A stretch of 64,000 nucleotides of DNA, from NCBI GenBank assembly GCA_964019425.1, contig OZ025783.1:682001-746000 (forward strand). The letters run 5' to 3'. This document shows, piece after piece, positions 11,401 through 20,276 of the stretch. Below the pieces are notes generated by a model. The model worked only from the letters and a program-made list of their open reading frames with translations. It did not search any database and was not told where the DNA came from. Origin of the DNA: Flectonema sp. DT1601. Lineage: Eukaryota > Euglenozoa > Diplonemea > Diplonemida > Diplonemidae. Made by a program: the position numbers and the translations under genes. Numbering within the stretch: position 1 is the stretch's first letter; every line of letters begins with the position of its first letter.

Positions 11401-12923
11401 TTTTGTTATTTTTATTTTTATGTAATCTCTTGAAGAGGCTTATCTGTGTATTTTTTTGCATAGATACACACTTTTATTGTAATTAATCTGTTGGACTCGC
11501 TCTAACTAACTAGGGTAATAAACTCATATTCTAACTAAGAATGACAAACGTGATGAGTAGGACAGGCCTGACACCGCAGTGTCCCTTGCTGAAGAGGGCT
11601 GGGGTAAGGCGAATGCTCCGAAGAAATCTTTTTAATTTTAGCCCTAAACAAACTATTTGTTTGTTGCCTACGAATTTCTTGATTTGATTTTTTTTTGATT
11701 GACTGATAACTGTTTATACTAATCGTAAGCCTCATTCTCCTTAAATCCATACTGAGTCTTCGGAAACGGTTACGGATTGGGTCTTCCTGGTTGCTGTGAG
11801 TTACCCTCCTAAAGCACTCATAATATACAGCGACGTTGGATTAAATAACTAACTAAGTGATAGTTTGATTTAGTGCACTATCTTATATTCTAACTCACTA
11901 AATAATTAAATCCTTCTTATCTTTACTTCGATTTCATTAAATTTCAGGTAATGGGAAATCATAATCTACTCCATGTTTGATTTTTTTTTTATTTCCCTTT
12001 TCTTTTTTTTTAATATAAATAACTGTAATGGCTGTTTTTTCATCTATGTTATGCTAGGCAAGGATGGAATAAAAAGCTTAATAATTAATGTGCTTTTGAT
12101 TTCTCTATAAAATTAACTACATCCCCCTGGTTGAAGCTGACAGACTAGATCCTCTGTTGTTCAATTCAGCAACGTTTGATTAAATAACTGCTCTGATCAA
12201 CTATTGTTAATCCTTCTCTACTCTAAGCCTTGATTATAACCTATATCCGTACACCAATTGATGTATGTATGGTGTTTGTGCGAAGCTATCTATTACTGTA
12301 GACTAGTTGTATGTCTTGTTTTGGTAGCATGTCTTGAACTATATCACACCAAGTGCGAAGAAGGGGTACTCGTTATCACTTTGGACAAGTCGTTAGTCGA
12401 AGTGCCTTTTCAATATTTTCATTAAAAGGGTAACAGACCCTTTTAATGTTACTATTAGAGGTTTGCTGCTCTCCTGTGAGTCTACTAATGTGCGAGAATG
12501 TCACGCCATTCAAAAAACAAAAAACAAAAAACACACCTTTTTTTTTTTTTTTGTTGTTGTAAAATTCTTTTTTATTACTATTTTACTATTTTATACGGTT
12601 GAATGATTACACTGTATCCTTTTTTTAAAAAAAAATAATAACTTTTTGTATTTTTTTTCCCGTGTTTTTTTTTTTTTTTTTTTTTTTTTTTGTGAGCGAC
12701 TTAATGTTCTCCAGATTCTGCTCCCTACTCGATGTGACCCTTTTAATTTCAGAGATAAAATATCGAAGTAGTATGAGAAGGATTTGGGTGTTGTAAAACG
12801 AAATTAAAACTTTTTTTAACTTTTTTCCCTTCTTTTCTTGAGTCTAGATGGACGCATATTCGTAGCGTTTATTGTCTCAAGGTAATTTATTGAACAACTT
12901 TCCTATCATGATCGTCGAAGTGT

Positions 12924-12940
12924 CTCGCTGTGTTAGCGAG
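12924..12940. other. Hairpin CTCGCT / AGCGAG
   Basis: A perfect 6-bp stem with loop GTGTT lies in a locally G/C-richer patch of the long non-coding region. Its role is unknown. Confidence 0.4.
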
Positions 12941-13080
12941 GTCAAGGCTTAAAATTCCAAAACTCGTGTTGTGTGGGCAACGTTAATAGTCAGAAGGCAA
13001 TATGTGAAAAAAAAAAAAAAAAAAAAAAAAAAAACAGCTGAACCTTTTATCTGTTGTGATTGTTTCGTTGTGCTAACCGT

Positions 13081-13168
13081 GGTGTAACTCTCACGGTTGT
13101 GGTATCGAATCGCTGTTACCCCTCGTGGGTTTCCCCGGAGGTTTTGACTTCAGCAACAAAAAAAAAAC
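13081..13168 (+). repeat. Dispersed structured repeat with A-rich tail, copy B
   Basis: This is the partner of the copy at 8353-8450. The first 33 aligned bases differ at six places, and the 3' half keeps CGTGGG, TTCC and GG-TTTTGACTTC. The hairpin in the first half survives with one mismatch. It is followed by CAGCAAC and a run of A, and an A28 tract (13007-13034) lies upstream. Sharing both the core and the A tail argues for a mobile or duplicated element over chance. Confidence 0.5.
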
Positions 13169-14199
13169 CTATTCTTTACTGCGCTCTAGTGTGTCATGTT
13201 GGAATTTATAAAGTAAGGTGTCTACGTCATGAATATTTTGTTTGTTTTCTTCTTTCTCCGGCCTGAATGGCAAAATTGGACAGACAGCTATCTTAGAAAC
13301 CAGTCGTTAATGCTGACTGAGATAGAAACAGTCCTCATTTGGATTGAGTCTGCTGTATTTTAAGTTCTCCTCATTATATCTCTTTTCTTATGAGCTAATG
13401 TGTTCAGTCTGAATAGGCAACGATTGAATATTTCTTTTTATCGTATTCACTTCGTCATCATCAACAAATGTTGTTGGATATTGCCCACCAGATTGAATAT
13501 GTTAGTAACGTGTGTCGTTGTCTGATGTGATTAGGTTCCTTTCTTACTAGATTGGAGTACACTCGTTGATGGGAAATAGATTAACGAAGTATTAGTTTCC
13601 ATGTTTCTGAGGATAGCAGTAACCGGGCTCAAAGTAGCCCAATAGCAACAGACTTAGCGCATGTGTGGCCTTACTTTTTTGTCTATCCTCAGCCTGAAAC
13701 AGTTCTCCTTTTAAACGATTAATGTCCATCGCATGTGCGTGTAACAGTTTTCTTTTCAGATCCCATAAGGATGTTATTGTTCTGTATGATTGTTTTTAAT
13801 CTCAAATGCTGGGATGTGACTGCCTTTCTTGAGACTAGGTTAACTCGCAGTTCATTTAGCGCCTTGTAGTGCTGTTATCTGATTTTTGTTTCGTTTCATC
13901 TATCTGTAAATTTCATCGGAACAATATGATTTCCTTAACTATTTCCTTTTAAAGTGAGAATCCATTAGGGGTTTCCTTTTTATTCCTCCTTCTCTTCTCT
14001 TTCTCTTATATATCTTTTTTTTTTTTTTTTTTTTTTTTTGCTCATAAATAACGATGAAAAAAAAAAGAAAAAGAAAAAGAAAGAAAAAAAAAATGATCAA
14101 GAAAAAAAAAAAAAAAACCAACAACGAGCGTATGATGTCGATCAATATGTTTATCAAAATAGATGATCACAGCTTCTGAAGTTATTTATCTTCTCAATC

Positions 14200-14201
14200 A
14201 G
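14200..14201 (+). promoter_or_regulatory. Leader 3' splice acceptor of the BLUF gene (predicted)
   Basis: The AG ends a pyrimidine-rich stretch (TTATCTTCTCAATCAG) 14 nt before the ATG. The same layout comes before the other genes: AG at 760-761, 3850-3851, 16197-16198, 16744-16745, 19148-19149, 20263-20264, 27670-27671, 41152-41153, 42852-42853, 44015-44016, 46981-46982, 54050-54051 and 55262-55263. Either trans-splicing or 5' UTR introns would produce this. Confidence 0.5.
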
Positions 14202-14215
14202 AAAATATTTTCATA

Positions 14216-16013
14216 ATGGGCTCTGACACAGCAGTTGATGACACGGTACTGTTGGACAAAGAAGTATCAAAGCTGTCACACCGACTTGCAGAGGCACAAA
14301 ACGAGTACATTGTAGCTCTTGAGAATCGTGACAAGGCGGATGCACAACGATTGGAAGAAGAGTTAGAAAGACTAACAGAAAAACGAGATGCATTTGCAGA
14401 AGTTAGCGCACGGAAGAAAGAAGAACACTTGAAAAGGACATTAGCAGGAGGGAGTCTCGGATTCTTAATATACGTCTCGAGATTCTCGAGGGAATTGGAG
14501 TTAGAAGAAGTGTCACACATCTCAAGGAAATCAAGTAATAATAATCGTCAGGTAGGTATTACTGGAACTCTACTTGTTAACATTGCTGGGAGTCAATTCA
14601 TTCAATATTTAGAAGGTGACATTCAAACTGTCGATTCTGTTTTTGAGCATCGAATTAAGAACTCACCCGAGCACACGGACATCATCGTCATCAGACGACA
14701 ACTTTCTGATAAGAGAAAGTTCCCCGACTGGCCAATGAGAATCATTGACATTCAGCAATACGAAGGTGAAGAGCAGCCTATTCAAACTGTACTTACAACA
14801 GTTGCAAAGTTCTGCACCATATCTTCTTCATTCCTGCAGCCTACTATTCGTTCGACTCTTGTGAGAGGAGGTAATCCTCTGTACCTTCAACCGGAACGGA
14901 GAAAAGTTATCATCATGCAGGTGTGTACTTAGTTGATATGAGGAATTTATTAATTCTCTTTGTGTTTAATAATATTAACAACCACAACCACAACAGATTG
15001 ATATGCACTCATGGAGAGAGCTTTCATCAATAAAAGATATTCCCGTAAGTGCCGTATCCGATTCTGGTAATGCTTTCTGTGAGGTAGTATCTCGGTGTGC
15101 AAGTAAACACGGAGGGATAATATTTAAATTAGGAGTCGGTTCAGTTTCGGTATATTGGTCCTTATCTGAGTTAAAATACACTAGAGACTGCATGGAAGAT
15201 CTTGTTGCTGCTTTTGCAGAGTTGCGAGCACTGTCGACATTGCCTCATAATTTGGGTTCAGATGATGCAAAAATACCACAAATTCCATTCTCGTGTCTTA
15301 CTTATCCTTGTATTGGAATCAGTAGTGGTACGGTAATCTTAACGAGAAATTGTACAGACGTTTATGTTAATATTGATTTGGCGGGACCTCCTGTGTATGA
15401 AGCCCGCTCTATGTGTGACCTCGCTATGTCAATGCATCGTCAAATTATACTAACCTCCCAGATAGCATCTTCTCTAAGTTATGCTAAGCAGTACAAGTTT
15501 GAGGAAACTTATTGTGAAGAAGTATCAGGTGACAAGTTACTTTGTTATTTATTAGTTGACGCCTCACCTGTTCAGAAAGATATAAAAAGAAGACTAACGG
15601 AACTGTGTTCTGAATTATTATTCAGAGGTGAGATAAATGGTGATAAGAAACCACTAACTGATGATGTAGAGCTGCCAGATGTTTCAAGTGATAATGTTCC
15701 TGGTAAGCAGCTTGCTTCTCATTCTAGTACAGATAGTTGTCGAGGAATTAATTTACCAAACCCACTTCAACTCATCCGTCCTTACAGTGAACGCGTTCTT
15801 CTCACTGAAGATGAACTCCGAGCTCAGTTTTCTATTTTAGACATCAATGCTAACGGATGGATTTCACGAGATGAGCTCCTTCAATTCTTTGATCAGTTCG
15901 ATGACATGGGAGTTGGTGGTCAGACCCAAAAAATGAAAGAAATGTTAAGATCTAAAAACAACATAACTTTTAATGAGTTTTGTATTATAATGCTCAAGAT
16001 GGCACAGGACTAA
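14216..16013 (+). CDS. BLUF photoreceptor fused to cyclase-like domain and EF-hand
   Basis: Two exons, 14216-14920 and 14997-16013, joined in phase 0, give 573 residues. Residues 12-78 form a coiled coil. A BLUF domain spans about 80-172 and keeps the flavin-pocket residues: Y86 in LIYVSR, N110 before GITG, Q130 in FIQYLEG, and W162 and M164 in DWPM. BLUF domains bind FAD and sense blue light. Residues about 232-395 resemble a class III adenylyl cyclase: D237 stands at the first metal site, and HGGIIFKLGVG and GISSG match conserved strands. The second metal Asp is Val282, and the VN..A.R motif reads PVYEARS, so catalysis looks lost. A canonical EF-hand loop (517-528, DINANGWISRDE) and a degenerate partner follow. 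Euglenid and Naegleria photoactivated cyclases are the nearest known plan. Calcium-gated signalling, or pairing with an active cyclase, is inference. Confidence 0.85.
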
Positions 16014-16208
16014 TCTGTTTCTTTACATCGTTAGATTCAATGTTGCTGTTCCCAGTGACGTTATTTAATTTACTAATTACTTTGTTACACTACCGACGAG
16101 CTTGCGAAAAGTCGACTCAGAAAATTCATTTTTTTTTTTTTTTTTTGCTGTATTTCCCATCAGTCGTCTGGTCTTAACTCACATTATCTTTCATGCAGAA
16201 CAAGCAAC

Positions 16209-16535
16209 ATGGGTTCAGAAGTATTGTCTGAAGACTTACAAAATGAAATCCAACTTCCCTCCATTGAAAAGGAATGGAAAAGTCAGGTAGCTGAACTACA
16301 GAACAAGATGTTAAAAAACAGTTTAATATTAACCAAGTCAGAAGAAGAAGTCACTGCAATCATAACAACACTTGATGATAATGACCTTCAAGTATCAATG
16401 ACATTAGGAAGAGGTTTCATAGTGAAAGATAAAATATACGACTCGCTAAACAGTTTATTAATTAATGAATCAACGTCTGCACAAATATCTTTTGGAAATG
16501 AGCTCTCGGCAAAACTGGGAATGTTAGCTTCGTAA
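16209..16535 (+). CDS. Small protein with coiled-coil start, possibly prefoldin-like
   Basis: A 108-residue frame. The start lies 10 nt after an AG acceptor at 16197-16198 that follows a long T tract and CTTTCATGC. Residues 18-55 look like an amphipathic helix. Two short strand-like stretches follow (QVSMTLGRGFIVKD and SAQISFGNEL), then a helical end. Helix, beta-hairpin, helix with a glycine-rich strand recalls prefoldin-alpha/UXT subunits, but no diagnostic motif settles it. It sits between the BLUF and radial spoke genes with under 250 nt on each side. The case for coding rests on its position, the acceptor and an amino-acid content unlike the low-complexity frames nearby. Confidence 0.55.
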   Translation: MGSEVLSEDLQNEIQLPSIEKEWKSQVAELQNKMLKNSLILTKSEEEVTAIITTLDDNDLQVSMTLGRGFIVKDKIYDSLNSLLINESTSAQISFGNELSAKLGMLAS

Positions 16536-16763
16536 ATGATAGAACCAAGAATGTGAAAACATAATTCGTAGGCTTTCCTACAAGTTGGGTCAGGACTGAG
16601 AAAAGGAAGCAATTTATCATACTCTGATCTCATTGCAGTTTGAAACAACTGTTTTCATGTGTTTCAAGGGAAGCAGTCATGTTTCGATACAGACCATTGC
16701 TATTAATTCATATTAAATTGTTTTAATTTCTTTCTCATTAATTAGGATCCCCAACATCCAGAA

Positions 16764-18654
16764 ATGGACGACAACGCGCTGCTAAAATCGGATTTTACTA
16801 TCCAACTAACTGATATCGTCGCGACGATAATAAATGAGCGACCTGCTGATGGACTCGAGTTATTCGAATCACTTGCAGTCTTTAACAAGACCGGTAAGAT
16901 GATTCCTGATCCAGATACTAGCGTCTATTTGGGAGATGATATCGCATCGAAAACATTAATAACACCTGAGCAACTCACTGACGTTACATGGGGAGTTCAA
17001 TACAATGAACAGGTCATACCAAAGGTAGTAAAGAAAAAACCCACCGGAGAGGAAGAAGATGCACCGCCAGAAGAAGAAGCTCCCCCTGAAGATAGGGGTG
17101 AGTTAACTGATATAACTGAAGAACATTTAGTGTTTAATATGCTTGGGATTGGTCTTGGTGAATCTGAAGCGTATCGACTAATGGTATCAATGAAGAGATT
17201 ACTTGATCAACAGCCTCTGAAATCAGCTCGTCTATTTGGTAGAATCTTTACTTTATCAAATTACTATTACATCGCTGAGACAGAAATCGATCCTGATCGC
17301 CAACCCGAATCGGATGATGCAGCACCCGCAGATGATGAAGAGGCTTCAGGTAAACCTCCCTCAACAATCCTAAACATTCTTCAAAATGGAAAAAGTCGCG
17401 AAGAGCCGCAACTCCCAACCGAACCTGCAGGCCAACCAGGAGCCAACAAATATAAGTACTATGTCACGACTGACTTCTGTTCCTGGAGAGCCCTTCCTGA
17501 TGTAAAGCCTTGTCACATTCAAGCAGCTCGATTAATTAAAAAGGTTTGTCAATGTTCTTTCTCTTTCCTTTTGGTGAAAATTAATTTTCTGAAGGGAAAC
17601 AATAAAAATTACAAACGAACCAAAACAGCTATTTACGGGCAACCTGTCTGCACCAATTCAGTGCCACCCACCATTTCCGGGTTTAGAAGCCGAGTACTTG
17701 CGGGCTCAAATAGCAAGGATTTCATTCGGATGCAAAGTATGTCTTACTTTATTAAAAAAAAGCTTATGAACTACTTACCTTCGTGATTCACTTTGTTTCG
17801 GGTGACAGAAACAAAACTGAAAACCCTCAACAGGTTGCACCAAAGGGAACATTCAAGCCACCAGAGGAGGAAGAAGATGAGGATGCCCCTAAAAAGGAAA
17901 CAACGAAGGTATACTTTTAGTCGTATTGTGCTACCGGTGTAGTTTTTATGAAGAAATTTCTAAAATCTAATAAATACAGAGACCACCATATGAAACTATC
18001 CCTGAGCTAACACCTGTTGATGAAGTACCCGAAGAGGACGATACTGAAGCTTGGTCAAAGGAAACCCTTGCAATGTGGGCAAGAGGTTATGAACATGATG
18101 TGTTAATGAAGATAAGTAATTGGGTTCATATCGAACCGCAGTTACTACAAACTCAAGGAAGAGCGACAGAACACAAATTCACATCTGAAGATGAAGAAGA
18201 AGGTGATCCGGAAGCAACACCTCCAGGACCAATAGAAGAAATACAACCGATCTGTAGTGGTGTTGATGAAGACGACTGTTTAGAGTTTCCGATGCATTGG
18301 CACTCAAAGAACCCAAGTTGGACGGTTAGAAAAAGTGCTACTCAACCAAGTGTTCGTGCTATGCAAGTTTTCTTGTTGAAGTCAGTAAGATGGCCAGGAG
18401 CAGTTTGTTATGCCGCTGTTCACAGTAAGAAACCTGGATCACAGTTCTGTAACTTTTATATTGGTGATGGCATGAAGTCAGATTCCGTCTCTACATTCTC
18501 ACCACCAACACCAACCGTTATGAAGCCTGTACCTGTTAAGAAGGCAATCTTACAAACAGATTTTACGGCTGATGATGAAGCGGAGTTCTCTCCTCCTCCA
18601 CCTCCACCAGTTCAAGAAAAAACGGAGGAAGAGGAAGAAGAAGAAGATGAATAA
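16764..18654 (+). CDS. RSP4/6: Radial spoke head protein RSP4/6
   Basis: Four exons, 16764-17543, 17629-17736, 17834-17908 and 17980-18654, all phase 0, give 545 residues, near the family's usual length. RSP4/6 (RSPH4A/RSPH6A) forms the head of the axonemal radial spoke, which passes signals from the central pair to dynein arms. Family marks: an N-terminal helical region with [27 protein letters not shown] with [10 protein letters not shown] across the first intron; [19 protein letters not shown] in exon 2; the exon 4 segments [33 protein letters not shown] and NFYIGDGMK. Acidic and proline-rich inserts separate these blocks, and the C-terminus is a Glu run. Exon 3 is only 25 codons and mostly acidic. 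The identification is firm; RSP4 and RSP6 cannot be separated here. Confidence 0.95.
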
Positions 18655-19162
18655 CAACTTTGTGCCGACTGATTTACACAGACAGTTCATCAACACGTCT
18701 TCATTCAAAAAGTTACGTTGCTGCCTCCGGTTATCTCCGCTAGTGATGTATTCTGATTACTATTTTATCTATTTCACAGCGAAAAACTCTCTCTTGTATT
18801 GCTGTCTTCTGATGTCCTAAAACAGGTCTCCCCATCCCAGGTAAATAACGCAACCGGACTGACTGAAAGAATTCGGGTAGTTAGCAAGATGAGGCCTCCT
18901 CTACCTCAATTGCTGTAACTCTAATAATTGGTGTATAGTTGTTTATACGACAATGCAGTAGTACTATTGGCTTTTTAATGATAATCACGTAAACTATTCT
19001 TTTTTTTATCAGGTGACCAGGCCATGCTTTCACACCGTGTATCGGTACTGAAGATCGCGTATCGAGCAAGCTTTTACCCTTATGCTCTATGTGAAATTTC
19101 TGTTCTCACCGAGCGCCCCTTCTTAGGTTAATTTAGTATCTTGTTACAGAAAGCAGTAAAAT
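18655..19162. other. Intergenic spacer, 508 nt
   Basis: It holds the 3' UTR of the radial spoke gene and the leader of the FHA gene. The acceptor ending TTGTTACAG (AG at 19148-19149) is the only element I can point to. No gene or repeat is seen. Confidence 0.5.
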
Positions 19163-20125
19163 ATGCCCCGTGGGTATGCATCAAAGAGGAAAGGTCTGGC
19201 TCGTGTATATATCCTCGATGAGACTTACCCAAAGCTTATAGTTCCGAGTGAGGAGGTTGATTACTCGCTACCAAATTACGTTAGTGAAATGCCATCACAT
19301 CCAATTCAAAGAAGAAGAAGACCTCAGCAAACTATTGACAGATTGACTGGATTAATACTCTCTGATAAGTTACCAGGTATAGGATCACCTGATGATATTC
19401 TTAATTTTAACAAAACAACTTCATTATCTGATTCCCTCAGTAAGATAGCAAAGAGGATGCAAGTTGGACAAAATATTGTACAGTCTCGACACTTTAAGAG
19501 ATGTCTTGCCCTTCAGTACCTCTCAGCTCTAAAACAAAAACAGCCATCAGCAACAGCAGGAGGTCAAGTAGTTAACGATGAAGTTAACTGGATACAAATG
19601 TTAGAACAGAAAACAGGTATTAAATTAAACCAACCGGCCAGCAGTGATATCGCCACGGGTGTCACTGAAGAAGAATTTGAAGATTCGATTTCAGAGAAGA
19701 ACTCATCAGTTGTTACCACAGAAGAAGTGTTATCAAGTACTTGCAGAATAAATACGGGACTAAGAACAGGTCTTCATCCATATGCAACAATAACAGTTCA
19801 CAGTGATACTGAAGAGGATCCAGTACCGATTAAGATAATGTTACCTCAAGTTTATATCGGAAGGTTCTCATCTGTTGATGAAAATCCTTCAGAAATTGAC
19901 ATCTCATCCTACTCAAAAACACCAAAATTAATATCCCGTCAGCATTTTCAAGTTGTATCAGAAGCATCTGGTCTTCGTCTTACTCCATTAGGTCTTAATA
20001 GTATAGAAGTGTCTGTTGGTGATCAAGAGACAAGATGGATATCTGCAAACACACCTCCGCTCTTAGTAACACAGAGAGCAGTGATAACAATAGCAGATGT
20101 TACAATGGTAGTCGTCCCTGGGTAG
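19163..20125 (+). CDS. Protein with C-terminal FHA domain
   Basis: Single exon, 320 residues. The last 100 or so have the forkhead-associated pattern: a strand with YIGRFSSVDENPSEIDISSY, then LISRQHFQV, where Ser and His of SRxH normally contact phosphothreonine, then a late Asn in LNSIEV. The acidic ENPSEID spacing before SRQH resembles MCRS1-type FHA domains, but the N-terminal 200 residues (basic start, RRRRP cluster, helical middle) show nothing that fixes a family. FHA domains read phosphothreonine in partner proteins. The start lies 14 nt after an acceptor AG. Its place beside flagellar genes gives no proof of a flagellar role. Confidence 0.8.
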   Translation: MPRGYASKRKGLARVYILDETYPKLIVPSEEVDYSLPNYVSEMPSHPIQRRRRPQQTIDRLTGLILSDKLPGIGSPDDILNFNKTTSLSDSLSKIAKRMQVGQNIVQSRHFKRCLALQYLSALKQKQPSATAGGQVVNDEVNWIQMLEQKTGIKLNQPASSDIATGVTEEEFEDSISEKNSSVVTTEEVLSSTCRINTGLRTGLHPYATITVHSDTEEDPVPIKIMLPQVYIGRFSSVDENPSEIDISSYSKTPKLISRQHFQVVSEASGLRLTPLGLNSIEVSVGDQETRWISANTPPLLVTQRAVITIADVTMVVVPG

Positions 20126-20276
20126 TTATTGTCTCTTCATAGCAGCTTTAACTTTTTAGACTAATCGCACGGGATGGATTATTATCGTTCTTACAGAAAT
20201 GAATCCCAGTAGGTTTTTTATTATTAAAATAAATCTACTTCACTTAAAGTAATTTTCACTACAGCCTGTCAGTAAT

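Larger units (their letters stand above)
4409..14215. other. 9.8 kb T-rich region with no supportable gene
   Basis: No open frame here shows a domain, coding-like composition or a splice plan. The short frames are low-complexity Phe/Leu/Lys products of T and A runs. The + strand is full of T and TC tracts, including T27 at 12665-12691 and T25 at 14015-14039, with A28 at 13007-13034. Candidate pyrimidine-AG sites are frequent. Several neat hairpins occur (4469-4498, 4512-4527, 5237-5254, 12924-12940) and one small repeat family is dispersed here. Possible readings are a long untranslated or intronic stretch, small RNA genes missed by eye, a transcription switch zone, or degraded spacer. I see no tRNA or rRNA gene. 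Confidence 0.6.

Noticed and set aside
11551-11600. Box C/D snoRNA-like motifs (GTGATGA then CTGA)
   Set aside because: The spacing is short and no terminal stem closes the element, and such motifs recur by chance here.
11830-12189. A 21-base near-repeat (11830-11850 and 12169-12189, 19 of 21 identical)
   Set aside because: In about 10 kb of A/T-rich DNA one such pair is expected by chance, and the flanks do not align well.
13060-13266. 68-codon frame over the repeat copy B
   Set aside because: It covers a non-coding repeat shared with 8353-8450, where the frame is not kept.
14056-14117. A-rich tract after T25 as a transposon end or poly(A) tail
   Set aside because: It is simple sequence only, with no element body or flanking duplication visible.
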